64,000 bases of DNA from Selenomonas ruminantium subsp. lactilytica TAM6421. Lineage in GTDB: Bacteria; Bacillota; Negativicutes; Selenomonadales; Selenomonadaceae. Made by a program: the position numbers and the translations under genes. Shown here in pieces: positions 7,239 to 15,508 of this stretch; position 1 is the first letter of the stretch, and each line of letters starts with the position of its first letter. The notes beneath the pieces were generated by a model. That model saw only the letters and a list, made by a program, of their open reading frames with translations. It had not been told where the DNA came from and did not search any database. Where the stretch lies: positions 2,790,001-2,854,000 of the forward strand of contig NC_017068.1 of the NCBI RefSeq assembly GCF_000284095.1, read 5' to 3'.

Positions 7239-8176
7239 TTACTTTCCTCCAATCTTTTTTCATATTCGCCTACCATAATCCCATATCGATCTGCCAGCCA
7301 TTGTATTTGTGGAACATTCATTGTATCAATCGAATGTCGATTAAGTTTTTCATTTCGCCACCAAATCAATCCTTCTGCCAACTGTTCTTTCACAAAATCT
7401 TCCTGCTCCTTCGGAGGTAATTTTAGTACAGGGTTGTTTACACCACCTGAGATTGATTTGATTTTGTTAAGTACAGCTTTAGCCCCACCCATAGATGAAA
7501 AATGCCAACCATTTTCTATCATCGGTAATTTATTGCGTAAATCTCGCAATCTCTGCGGTTCAAGCATATTTTTATATAATGTAATAATTGTCCCACACCA
7601 ATGAGATGCACATTCGTAATTCACATAGAATTCAAACATACGTTGCTCTGATACTACAGGACTCTTCTCTAAAAATTTCTGTATACTATCTTGTTCAGCT
7701 CCAATCATTAACGAACGAATAAAGCAACGTAAATTGCGGGATACCCCATTAATCCCACTACGCTCTGCAACATACCCAAACGTACGCCAAGTACGCACAT
7801 CCACTTTATCTTCTTGAATTTTCTTCAGCACTTCAGGATCTGGGAATTCATCAATATCCCCTATCATCACGATGTCATCTGGTTGGCAATCTGTCAAACC
7901 ACGGGAAATACAATTGCGCTGAAATATCTGAATTGACCAATTATCCTTACACTCTATTTTATCTGTTACTTGAATATACCTTATTTTATCCGCATACTGC
8001 GAAAATCGCTCCTTATTTTCTGCGAAATAAAAAGGCTTAGGTTTATTTTGAAAAGTGCGATCTGACTCTACTATTATAAAGTAATCGACAATATCATAGA
8101 GCATTTTAAGACGCCATTCCAACAACTCAAACTCTTTATAAAATGTAAAGCCATCATATATTTTTCTACGCACCAT
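7235..8176 (-). CDS. Glycosyltransferase, family GT17
   Basis: 313 residues resembling beta-1,4-N-acetylglucosaminyltransferase III-type proteins of family GT17. Conserved features are IYDGFTFYKEFELLEWRL at the N-terminus, DYFIIVESDRTFQNKPKP, and a DxD-like acidic cluster GDIDEFPD at residues 106-113. GT17 is best known from eukaryotic N-glycan bisecting enzymes. Bacterial members sit in capsule and LPS clusters and probably add GlcNAc or a related sugar. The gene lies between the epimerase and the GT4 gene on one leftward transcript. Confidence 0.85.
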   Translation of the reverse strand: MVRRKIYDGFTFYKEFELLEWRLKMLYDIVDYFIIVESDRTFQNKPKPFYFAENKERFSQYADKIRYIQVTDKIECKDNWSIQIFQRNCISRGLTDCQPDDIVMIGDIDEFPDPEVLKKIQEDKVDVRTWRTFGYVAERSGINGVSRNLRCFIRSLMIGAEQDSIQKFLEKSPVVSEQRMFEFYVNYECASHWCGTIITLYKNMLEPQRLRDLRNKLPMIENGWHFSSMGGAKAVLNKIKSISGGVNNPVLKLPPKEQEDFVKEQLAEGLIWWRNEKLNRHSIDTMNVPQIQWLADRYGIMVGEYEKRLEESK

Positions 8177-8205
8177 AATTTATACTCCTAACAACTACTA
8201 TAATT

Positions 8206-9210
8206 TTACACACCATAATAACCCCTATACCAAGCAGCAAATTTTTCCAGTCCATCTGCAATAGTAGTAGCAGGACGGAAGTCAAAATCACGTTCTAATT
8301 CACTTACATCAGCATATGTCTGGTAAACATCCCCGGGCTGCATAGGCAGGTATTCTTTTTCCGCAGTCTTTCCCAATGCCTTTTCCAAAGTATCTATGAA
8401 ATCCATGAGTTTTACCGGGCTATTGTTACCGATATTGTATACCTTGTATCGATCGCCTGCACCGTCGGCCTTTGGCGGATTACACAACATATGCTCAATG
8501 CCGGTAACAATATCATCCACATAGGTAAAATCACGAAGCATATCACCATTGTTATAAATCTTGATAGCCTTGCCATCCCGGATAAGATTGGCAAATTTGA
8601 AGTATGCCATATCCGGGCGCCCATAAGGGCCGTACACAGTAAAGAAACGCAATCCCGTAGCTGGAATATCATAAAGATGGCTATAAGTAAAGGCCATCAA
8701 TTCATTGGACTTTTTCGTTGCAGCATAGAGACTGATGGGATGATCTACATTATCCGTGGTGCTAAAAGGTGTTTTCTCCTGATTGCCATACACAGAAGAA
8801 CTGGATGCGAATAACAAATGCTCCACCGGGTTATGGCGGCAAGCCTCCAGAATATTAAAGAACCCAATTACATTGGAGTCGATATAGCTGCGGGGATGGT
8901 CAATACTATAACGTACGCCTGCCTGGGCACCTAAGTTTACTACAATATCCGGCTTTTCATCCGTGAACAGCGTCCTAACTGCGTCCTCATCAGCCAAATC
9001 ACCTTTGATGAATTTATAACGTGGAAAAGTGCGCAAAATTGCCAGACGACTTTTCTTTAGAGACACGTCATAATAATCATTGCAGTTATCAAAGCCAATG
9101 ATTTCTGCCCCGGCCTCCAAAAGCCTCTTAGACAAGTGAAAGCCAATAAAACCAGCACCTCCGGTAATCAAAACTTTTTTTCTTTTATCAAATTCTTTAT
9201 AGCTAGCCAA
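8206..9210 (-). CDS. UDP-glucuronate 4-epimerase, copy 1
   Basis: An NAD-dependent short-chain epimerase of 334 residues: the Rossmann motif GGAGFIG is near residue 17, followed by SSSSVYGNQ and the catalytic YAATK. The best match is the CapI/GAE group, which interconverts UDP-glucuronate and UDP-galacturonate, in line with the UDP-glucose dehydrogenase gene directly upstream. A TTG at 9208-9210 is chosen as start. An AAGGGAG site lies eight bases before it, and the second copy at 44.4 kb has the same TTG and gives the same 1005-base length. The frame is open further upstream into the ugd gene, but that part is not conserved. Confidence 0.85.
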   Translation of the reverse strand: MASYKEFDKRKKVLITGGAGFIGFHLSKRLLEAGAEIIGFDNCNDYYDVSLKKSRLAILRTFPRYKFIKGDLADEDAVRTLFTDEKPDIVVNLGAQAGVRYSIDHPRSYIDSNVIGFFNILEACRHNPVEHLLFASSSSVYGNQEKTPFSTTDNVDHPISLYAATKKSNELMAFTYSHLYDIPATGLRFFTVYGPYGRPDMAYFKFANLIRDGKAIKIYNNGDMLRDFTYVDDIVTGIEHMLCNPPKADGAGDRYKVYNIGNNSPVKLMDFIDTLEKALGKTAEKEYLPMQPGDVYQTYADVSELERDFDFRPATTIADGLEKFAAWYRGYYGV

Positions 9211-9223
9211 TTTACTTGCTCCC

Positions 9224-10390
9224 TTAATCCCTGCTGAAAATATCTCTGGTAAAAACTTTTTCTTTGACATCGGCCAACGAATCATGCCAACGATTGGCTA
9301 CAATTACATCACTACGTTCCTTGAACTCCGTCAGATCCCGCACTACTTCTGACCGGAAGAAATTATCCTCTTTCAAGGTCGGCTCATAAACAATACAGGG
9401 AATGCCCTTAGCCTTTATACGTTTCATGATGCCCTGGATGGCACTGGCACGGAAGTTATCCGAAGCTGTCTTCATCGTCAGGCGGTAAATTCCAACCACC
9501 TTCGGCTGTTTCGCGATAATCGCATCTGCGATAAAATCCTTACGGGTACGATTGGCCTCAACCACAGCCTCAATCAGATTCTGAGGCACATCCTGATAGT
9601 TTGCTAAAAGCTGCTTAGTGTCTTTGGGCAGGCAATAACCGCCATAGCCAAAGGATGGATTATTATAAAAATCACCAATCCGTGGATCAAGGCTGACTCC
9701 ACGGATAATCTCGCCTGTATCCAGCCCCCGAGCGGCTGCGTAGGAATCCAGCTCATTAAAATAAGCCACGCGCAAAGCCAGATAGGTATTGGCAAAGAGC
9801 TTGATTGCTTCTGCTTCAGTGGAGCCTGTAAACAAAATAGGGATATCGGTCTTCACTGCACCATCCGCCAAAAGCTGGGCAAAGGTGCGAGCCCGCTCTG
9901 AGGATTCCCCCACAATAATGCGGGATGGATGCAAATTATCATAAAGAGCCTTGCCCTCGCGCAAAAATTCCGGTGAAAAAATGATATTCTCTGTCTGATA
10001 CCGCTTTTTCATCCGTTCCGTATACCCAACCGGCACTGTAGACTTAATTACCATAACTGCCTGGGGATTTATGTCCAGAACTTCCTCAATCACCATTTCC
10101 ACGGAAGACGTATCAAAGAAATTTTTTTCCGGGTCATAATTCGTCGGTGTGGATATGATTACAAAATCCGCATCTGCAAACGCCTCATGCGCATCTATGG
10201 TAGCACGGAAATCCAACTGCTTATGTGTCAGAAAATCCGAAATATCTTCATCCACAATAGGAGAAACTCCACTATTCAGCATCTCCACCTTTGCCGGTAC
10301 AATATCCAAAGCCACAACCTCATTATGCTGTGCCAGCAAGATCCCGTTTGACAGGCCCACATAACCTGTACCTGCAATTGCGATTTTCAT
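9224..10390 (-). CDS. ugd: UDP-glucose 6-dehydrogenase, copy 1
   Basis: 388 residues, full length for the short Ugd class. The N-terminal NAD fold has [12 protein letters not shown]. The active-site cysteine is C253 in [13 protein letters not shown]. The central STVPVGYTE and FSPEFLREG blocks bind substrate. The enzyme oxidises UDP-glucose to UDP-glucuronate in the cytoplasm and supplies the epimerase encoded 13 bases downstream. It is the first gene of this leftward glycan operon. A second copy at 46.2-47.4 kb is about nine-tenths identical by eye. A TATAAT at 10555-10560 on the minus strand is a possible -10 box. Confidence 0.93.
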   Translation of the reverse strand: MKIAIAGTGYVGLSNGILLAQHNEVVALDIVPAKVEMLNSGVSPIVDEDISDFLTHKQLDFRATIDAHEAFADADFVIISTPTNYDPEKNFFDTSSVEMVIEEVLDINPQAVMVIKSTVPVGYTERMKKRYQTENIIFSPEFLREGKALYDNLHPSRIIVGESSERARTFAQLLADGAVKTDIPILFTGSTEAEAIKLFANTYLALRVAYFNELDSYAAARGLDTGEIIRGVSLDPRIGDFYNNPSFGYGGYCLPKDTKQLLANYQDVPQNLIEAVVEANRTRKDFIADAIIAKQPKVVGIYRLTMKTASDNFRASAIQGIMKRIKAKGIPCIVYEPTLKEDNFFRSEVVRDLTEFKERSDVIVANRWHDSLADVKEKVFTRDIFSRD

Positions 10391-10570
10391 GCCAACTAAC
10401 CTCTTTTCCTAATATCAACTGCGCTTTATGGACTTTACGTGAAAATCAAGCAAATATAACACAACTGCCACGACTTATTCAGCCCCTACGCCTTGATTCG
10501 AAGCCAGTTGCTGATTATCGTACTCCCATCGCCATAAAAACTTACTAACATCTAATTATACTACATCCCA
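10391..10570. promoter_or_regulatory. Leader and probable promoter region of the first ugd operon
   Basis: A non-coding stretch of 180 bases upstream of ugd copy 1. On the minus strand TATAAT (10555-10560) is a good -10 box about 165 bases before the start codon. The -35 position holds only CGGATT, so the promoter is weak or activated. It begins right behind the terminator at 10571-10600. No riboswitch was recognised in the leader. Confidence 0.35.
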
Positions 10571-10600
10571 CAAAAAAAATCCGCACTTTCCGTGCGGATT
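10571..10600 (-). terminator. Intrinsic terminator, originally of the lactate permease gene
   Basis: AATCCGCAC / GTGCGGATT forms a 9-bp stem (10578-10600) followed on the minus strand by eight T. It now lies downstream of the type III toxin gene. Because the lldP 3'-end repeat sits directly in front of it, it was probably the lldP terminator before the module inserted. Confidence 0.8.
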
Positions 10601-10685
10601 AAGGTGTTTTATTCACTTATCAAGTTATAACAGGGCGCCGCCAAAGTATACCAACAGGCCCAGCGGGGTGATGAAAGGCAGGTAG
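10601..10685 (-). repeat. Direct repeat copy 1: displaced 3' end of the lactate permease gene
   Basis: 85 bases that match 11335-11419 with four mismatches by eye. The repeat covers the last 20 or so codons of lldP, its stop codon (10625-10627 here) and 24 bases of trailer. This copy has no upstream gene and is cut off from lldP by the toxin-antitoxin module, so it is a fossil 3' end. The two copies bracket the module exactly. Confidence 0.85.
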
Positions 10686-10702
10686 GCCCGCCAATGTAGC
10701 GG

Positions 10703-11134
10703 TCAAATATAGTCCTCAAAATATTGTAGCGTAGAAAAATTACAAAGATTTCTGTTTCTGTCAAGTGATAAGTCCTTTTTCGCCTCTTTGTATTTCTTAA
10801 TGTATTTACGCAACTTCGTCTCAATGATATATTCTTTACCTATCAGAGAGGCAAACTCATTATCAAGAATATACGGAGTTTTTGTATCATCTATGTCTTT
10901 TGAGCTTTCGATAACAACAGCCTTAGAAAAATCTAGCCCACAGCCATTCTTCTTATCTGTCCAAAGTACAAATTTGTGTTTTATATGTGAACGCATAGGA
11001 ATAGCGTACTGTACGCCATCGATCTCTACGCATACTTGGATATATGGTCTGTCCTGTTTTTGCTCTATTTCTGTATGTTGTTGTTCTTTATGTCTTGCGT
11101 AAAATTCTTTTGACAAAAATACAAACTTGTTCAT
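10703..11134 (-). CDS. Type III toxin, ToxN/AbiQ (CptN-like) endoribonuclease
   Basis: 143 residues. Characteristic features are the N-terminal FVFLSKEFYARH, the strand RPYIQVCVEIDGVQYAIPM that in ToxN relatives reads as the substrate-facing beta-sheet, and the C-terminal LCNFSTLQYFEDYI, which matches the conserved CNFS-L block of ToxN. Such toxins cut mRNA and their own repeat RNA at A-rich sites and are held inactive by binding that RNA. The start ATG at 11134 follows GGAAG, and the frame extends six codons further up. Directly upstream are two 45-base repeats and a terminator, the invariant type III layout. Confidence 0.88.
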   Translation of the reverse strand: MNKFVFLSKEFYARHKEQQHTEIEQKQDRPYIQVCVEIDGVQYAIPMRSHIKHKFVLWTDKKNGCGLDFSKAVVIESSKDIDDTKTPYILDNEFASLIGKEYIIETKLRKYIKKYKEAKKDLSLDRNRNLCNFSTLQYFEDYI

Positions 11135-11149
11135 TATTACTTCCAAAAA

Positions 11150-11172
11150 CAAGAAAAGCCCTCAAATGAGGG
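11150..11172 (-). terminator. Terminator between repeat antitoxin and toxin gene
   Basis: CCCTCAAATGAGGG (11159-11172) forms a short stem-loop, followed on the minus strand by CTTTTCTTG. A leaky terminator at this place is standard in type III toxin-antitoxin operons, where it sets the ratio of antitoxin RNA to toxin mRNA. Confidence 0.75.
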
Positions 11173-11262
11173 TTCTTCTCAGTGAGCTTTCTTTTGTGCC
11201 GGTCGTGGCTCTACGACCCATCTTCTCAGTGAGCTTTCTTTATAACGTCGTGGCTCTACGAC
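11173..11262 (-). ncRNA. Type III antitoxin RNA: two 45-base repeats (ToxI/CptI-like)
   Basis: Two adjacent units of exactly 45 bases, 11218-11262 and 11173-11217 in order of transcription. Each begins GTCGTAGAGCCACGAC, which itself can fold as GTCGT/ACGAC, and contains AAGAAAGCTCACTGAGAAG. Only the short linker between these blocks and the last bases differ. In type III systems each repeat is cut out by the toxin, folds as a pseudoknot and inhibits one toxin. Two repeats suggests a 2:2 assembly as reported for CptIN-type modules. Confidence 0.85.
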
Positions 11263-11286
11263 ATTTCTTGCCTTATCCTTGACTAT

Positions 11287-11315
11287 ATGATATCACATAG
11301 TTACAACCAAAGCAA
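11287..11315 (-). promoter_or_regulatory. Promoter of the type III toxin-antitoxin operon
   Basis: On the minus strand TTGCTT (11310-11315) and TATCAT (11287-11292) are separated by 17 bases. The predicted start near 11280 is about 18 bases before the first repeat. No repressor gene or palindrome is seen, consistent with constitutive type III promoters. Confidence 0.55.
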
Positions 11316-11334
11316 GCTTTTTAGAAAAAGGATC

Positions 11335-11419
11335 AAGGTGTTTTATTCACTTATCAAGTTATAACAGGGCGCCGCCAAAGTATACCAGCAGGCCCAGCAG
11401 AATGATGAAAGGCAGGTAG
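11335..11419 (-). repeat. Direct repeat copy 2: present 3' end of the lactate permease gene
   Basis: 85 bases matching 10601-10685 with four mismatches, including the functional lldP stop codon at 11359-11361. The trailer beyond it now runs into module sequence (GATCCTTTTTC) and has no strong terminator, because the original one was displaced behind the toxin. Confidence 0.85.
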
Positions 11420-12906
11420 ACTTTCATGGACAGGGCCAACAGGCGGCTTTCACTGCCACGGCCAGCCACGCCGATAGCGGCTACGCCGATGGCAATGCTC
11501 TGAGGGGCGATAAGCTTGCCTGCACAGGCACCAGTGGCATTAGCGGCGGCAATCCAAATTTGTGCATCCTGAGGTGCACCGATGGCCACAGCCGCATCCA
11601 TCTGGAGTTTGCCCAAGAGGATACATGTCGATGTAGCCGAACCGGTAATGAAACCGCCCACCGAGCCGATAAAGGCCGCAATGGCAGGATACATCAAACC
11701 AGTGGCGGCCACGGTGTTATCGGCAATGGTAGTGGTCATACCGCTATAGCCCATAACCTTGGCCGTGGCGATAATGGAAATAATCGTAATGAAGGTAGGC
11801 CTCAGGCTGAGCACCGTTTTCCCCAGTACCTGCACCATATCCGCCACAGAGGTTTTCTTGATCAGTCCGCTGACAAAGGTGGCAAAGAAAATCACCATGC
11901 CCGGCGTGGCAATCCAATGGAAGGTATAGGGACTGCCTCCTTCACCTTTGTAAATAAGCACCGAGGTACGAATCTGGGAAATAGAATCGTAAATCGTGGG
12001 CACCAGCTTGCTGGTCAGCAACAACAAAACAAAAATCAGTACAAAGGGCAGCCAGGCAAGAATGGCCTGCTTTTTAGTCACTGGCGGCATTTCCGCCCGC
12101 TGCAGCACATAAGCCTCATTCTCCACGGAAAAGAGACGCACCGCACCGATAATGGCCCCCATAGTACAAATGGCACCTGCCACCCCGGCAAGTTCCGGCC
12201 CAAGGAAATAGGATACCCCCAACTGGGCCAGCACATAGCTGACACCTGCAGCCGCGCATACCGACACCATGCCCTTGATGGCCTGCAAGCCGCCACCGGC
12301 GATGGCCACCATCAGAAAAGGACAGAACAGTCCCAGAATGCAGATTTGCAAAGCCACATAAGTGGCCAGCTGAGCCGAATCCGTGCCCATAATCCCCGAA
12401 AGGGTGACTAATGGAATACCTATAGAACCATAGGCCGAAGGCACGAAATTTGCCACCAGGCACACAGCTACAGCACTGACCGGATTGATGCCCATGCCAG
12501 CCAGCATACTGGCAGGAATGGCCACAGCGGTGCCAAAGCCCGCCATGCCCTCCAGAAAGCCGCCAAAACCGAAGGCAATCAGGAGGATCAGCACCCGATA
12601 GTCACTGCTGACGGAATTCAGCATGGCCTTGATGATCTCCATGCCGCCGGTATGGACAGACAGATGGTACGTGTAAATCGTAGCCGTAATAATCAGCAGA
12701 ATAGGCCAACAGGCCAAAGCCGTGCCTTCTAAAACCGCACTGGCCATATAATCAAAGGGCATCCCGAAGTAAATCACACTGGCAAACAACGACAACAACA
12801 GAGCCACGGGGCAGGCCTTCCAGGCCGCCATTTTCAAACCAGATAGTGCCACAATCAGCCACAGGATGGGCAGTATAGCGAAAAACAACAAGGTCACAGA
12901 ACTCAC
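11359..12906 (-). CDS. lldP: L-lactate permease
   Basis: A 515-residue polytopic membrane protein of the LctP/LldP family with about twelve to thirteen hydrophobic segments. Family blocks include GFGGFLEGMAGFGTAVAIPA, VPSAYGSIGIPLVTLSG and the C-terminal GSATSTCILLGKLQ and NATGACAGKLIAPQS. It imports (or exports) lactate with protons across the inner membrane. The length is as usual. It stands alone between the LPS operon and the type III module. Its last 20 codons are duplicated at 10601-10685. The GTG or ATG at 12904-12906 follows AGAGGTGAG. Confidence 0.93.
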   Translation of the reverse strand: MSSVTLLFFAILPILWLIVALSGLKMAAWKACPVALLLSLFASVIYFGMPFDYMASAVLEGTALACWPILLIITATIYTYHLSVHTGGMEIIKAMLNSVSSDYRVLILLIAFGFGGFLEGMAGFGTAVAIPASMLAGMGINPVSAVAVCLVANFVPSAYGSIGIPLVTLSGIMGTDSAQLATYVALQICILGLFCPFLMVAIAGGGLQAIKGMVSVCAAAGVSYVLAQLGVSYFLGPELAGVAGAICTMGAIIGAVRLFSVENEAYVLQRAEMPPVTKKQAILAWLPFVLIFVLLLLTSKLVPTIYDSISQIRTSVLIYKGEGGSPYTFHWIATPGMVIFFATFVSGLIKKTSVADMVQVLGKTVLSLRPTFITIISIIATAKVMGYSGMTTTIADNTVAATGLMYPAIAAFIGSVGGFITGSATSTCILLGKLQMDAAVAIGAPQDAQIWIAAANATGACAGKLIAPQSIAIGVAAIGVAGRGSESRLLALSMKVYLPFIILLGLLVYFGGALL

Positions 12907-12943
12907 CTCTTCACTTTGTATTGAAAATTTGCTCTATAATTGC

Positions 12944-14992
12944 TTAGTTCGTCAAGACAATGTTTTTTTCCTGTTTGTTAATCAGTAATTCTGGATGCTT
13001 GATAAAATAACCGCTGAATTCACTGTATGCATCCCGTTCGGCCACAAATAAAGCTTCATGTTCTATTGGCAGCATTTGCGACGAAACAGCTAAGGACTGA
13101 CTGGTATTGTTTCTATAGTCCCCAATACTATCCTCTGTCAGCCAGCAATACGGCGTTACTACATGGTCTATCTTTTCCGTCAACGAGGGAAACAAGGAAT
13201 AATATTCATGTCCAGCCGGTGCCAATAATTCCATAAGCGTGGGTAAAATGTTCAAATGCCCACCAATGGTATTGCCTGCCAACATATCAGGTGTCAGCTC
13301 TCTATGGTACATGGCAAAAGAGGTTAGCACCTTTTCCCTAAGAGAAGGTGCGTGCCTTTTTGTGACGCCATATTCATAAGGAATAAGTCCTGTAGTATGG
13401 TCACCGGTAACAATAAACAGGGCATCCGGATATTTTTCCTGCATACGCTCAACGAATTTGCATAAAGCCTGGTCAGCATACCAGATTCCCTGCATCTTGC
13501 GCCGCGTTTTCTTATCTTTTTTCATGTCATCCGATACATCAGGCATGATCTGATCCAAATCAGCCCCATATTCATCATAAGGCATATTATACGGCCCATG
13601 ATTGGATGTGGTATAAAGAAAATGGAATTCGTAGCGGTCTTTTTTTGCCTGCTCAATGTTTTCCGCAGCTGCTTTTAAAAATAAATGGTCATAAATTCCC
13701 AGCCATGTACGCGGTGCCCCGGGCTCACAGATATCCGGCCCCCCATGATATTCATCAAAGCCTGTAGTCGGAATAAAATGATCCAAACTGCCCCAATTAA
13801 GACTGCCACCATACCAAAAAGCCGTATGATAACCTAATTTCTTTAATTGAACTGCCATCGACAAAGGCGTTGTCCCCTGCCAAAAAGCCCTGCTTTCATT
13901 CAATTCCAAGTCAGCATCATAGATTCCTGACAATATACTTGCCAAAGAGGGTGCAGAAACCATCCCACCAGGAAGGAAATTATTGATGGCCAAGGTATGT
14001 GGATTCTGCCGAAACTTCTTGCTGGCCTCCATCAGATTCAGCTTATCATACAAAGAATCAAAAGGCGCCTGACCATGGCTCTCAGCAAAAAGCAGAAAAA
14101 TTTTGCGTGGTTTGGTGATCTTTGCCCCACCAGCCCGACGTACAAATTTTGACCATGGTCTTTGCCAGTCAAGCCCTGCCGGAAAAACCTTCGTCATAAT
14201 TTCTCTGGATTCTGCTTCTGTATGCCGCAGCGCATCGCTGAGTTTATTATGGAAGGCAATTTCCAAGGCAATTAATGCATCCATGGACATTTTGCCTAAA
14301 AATTCATCCTGCTTTACATAGACAGGAACCTCATCCCATTCCGGTTTCTTGCGATGGTCCAATGTACCACCATACCGAAGCCAATAGAACGTCATTACGG
14401 CCAAAACAAAGACGACAGAATTCACCCCATATTGCAGCCAGGAATCAGCAAACAAAACAGGATATGGAACTTTTGGCAACCAACATGCAGCCTGAGCACT
14501 ATAATACATCACCAGCCCATACGGAATGATCCCCGCCATAATCCAACCGCCATTATTCTGATTAAAGAAAATATCCGCTAAGTTGTTCTTATCCGCGTTA
14601 CGCCCCAAACGCACAGTAGCATTATAAACATCATGGAAATGATAATAAAATATCATATTCCCCCAGGAAGCAAGATATATTATCAGCAGATAAATGACAA
14701 GTCCTACCGCACGTATATCATTCGCTATTTCATAATACGCAGGAAAAAAACTGGCGGGAATAGATACCAATACCATCGAAATCAAAAAAACATAGGCATT
14801 GAAATCCAGGCCCCACCAAAATCCATAGTTGAAGCAGCCCCGAATACGCCGCCAATCATGACGAGATTCGTCCGGAGCAAACCTCCAGATAAACACTGCT
14901 CTGAACAATGCACAAACCAATGCCGCTAACATCACTAACAGCAGATCACATTGTATTCCCTCAAAAAATTTTGCAAACAATGGCATAACCAC
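12944..14992 (-). CDS. LTA-synthase-like membrane sulfatase-fold transferase, first of two
   Basis: 682 residues: five or so N-terminal membrane helices (to about residue 225) and a large extracytoplasmic alkaline-phosphatase-fold domain. Motifs are LFAESHGQAPFDS, GGMVSAPSLASILSG (where the nucleophile is expected), TTSNHGPYNMP and VTGDHTTG. Relatives transfer phosphoglycerol or phosphoethanolamine from phospholipids to surface polymers. Because the gene lies at the end of an LPS core operon in an outer-membrane organism, decoration of the LPS core is more likely than lipoteichoic acid synthesis. It is adjacent to gmhB. Substrate is inferred. Confidence 0.75.
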   Translation of the reverse strand: MVMPLFAKFFEGIQCDLLLVMLAALVCALFRAVFIWRFAPDESRHDWRRIRGCFNYGFWWGLDFNAYVFLISMVLVSIPASFFPAYYEIANDIRAVGLVIYLLIIYLASWGNMIFYYHFHDVYNATVRLGRNADKNNLADIFFNQNNGGWIMAGIIPYGLVMYYSAQAACWLPKVPYPVLFADSWLQYGVNSVVFVLAVMTFYWLRYGGTLDHRKKPEWDEVPVYVKQDEFLGKMSMDALIALEIAFHNKLSDALRHTEAESREIMTKVFPAGLDWQRPWSKFVRRAGGAKITKPRKIFLLFAESHGQAPFDSLYDKLNLMEASKKFRQNPHTLAINNFLPGGMVSAPSLASILSGIYDADLELNESRAFWQGTTPLSMAVQLKKLGYHTAFWYGGSLNWGSLDHFIPTTGFDEYHGGPDICEPGAPRTWLGIYDHLFLKAAAENIEQAKKDRYEFHFLYTTSNHGPYNMPYDEYGADLDQIMPDVSDDMKKDKKTRRKMQGIWYADQALCKFVERMQEKYPDALFIVTGDHTTGLIPYEYGVTKRHAPSLREKVLTSFAMYHRELTPDMLAGNTIGGHLNILPTLMELLAPAGHEYYSLFPSLTEKIDHVVTPYCWLTEDSIGDYRNNTSQSLAVSSQMLPIEHEALFVAERDAYSEFSGYFIKHPELLINKQEKNIVLTN

Positions 14993-15001
14993 CTCTTTAC
15001 A

Positions 15002-15508
15002 TCAACAAAAATCCTTTATACATTCCAGTAAATTTCCAGTCTGATAATGGATTCCTGTTATCCCCGCCCGCCGGGCACATTCCATATCCCTGTCACCATC
15101 ACCGATCAGAAAGGATTTCGACCGGTCAATATGGAACTTTGCGCAGGCTTCATCTACCATTCCTGCCGCAGGTTTGCGACAAGTACATTCTTTTGCATAT
15201 TGCAGAACCTTGCCTGTGGGATGATGAGGGCAGTAAAAGAGCGCATCCAGGTGCGCTCCGATTTTACTCAATTCCTCATTCATCCAGTTGTAGACGTTGA
15301 TGACATCATCTTCCGGATAATAGCCTCTGGCCACGCCGCTCTGGTTGGTGACGAGAATTGCCAGATAGCCTTTGTCATTGACATATTTGATGGCTTCTTT
15401 GGCCCCTTCAATCCAGATAAAATCCTCCGGACGATGCAGGTAGTCGATGTCCACATTCAATGTGCCATCCCGGTCAAAGAAGACTGCCTTATTACTCGTT
15501 GTAGTCAA
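15002..15508 (-). CDS. gmhB: D-glycero-beta-D-manno-heptose 1,7-bisphosphate 7-phosphatase
   Basis: A HAD-family phosphatase of about 168 residues with FFDRDGTLNVD (nucleophile and acid/base aspartates), VTNQSGVARGYY, a zinc-binding Cys/His loop (CPHH...CTC) and the final GDGDRDMECARRAGI. It removes the 7-phosphate of heptose bisphosphate in the cytoplasm. A TTG at 15506-15508 is chosen because AAAGGTGG precedes it and because it gives the normal N-terminus just before the HAD motif. The frame is open to 15538. The gene overlaps the end of hldD by 17 bases. Confidence 0.88.
   Translation of the reverse strand: MTTTSNKAVFFDRDGTLNVDIDYLHRPEDFIWIEGAKEAIKYVNDKGYLAILVTNQSGVARGYYPEDDVINVYNWMNEELSKIGAHLDALFYCPHHPTGKVLQYAKECTCRKPAAGMVDEACAKFHIDRSKSFLIGDGDRDMECARRAGITGIHYQTGNLLECIKDFC

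Noticed and set aside
9211-9285. N-terminal extension of epimerase copy 1 into ugd
   Set aside because: The extension overlaps the conserved ugd C-terminus, and copy 2 has the same TTG start without such an extension.
11173-11262. Possible CRISPR array
   Set aside because: The two repeats are directly adjacent with no spacers and lie before a ToxN-like gene with a terminator between, the type III antitoxin pattern.
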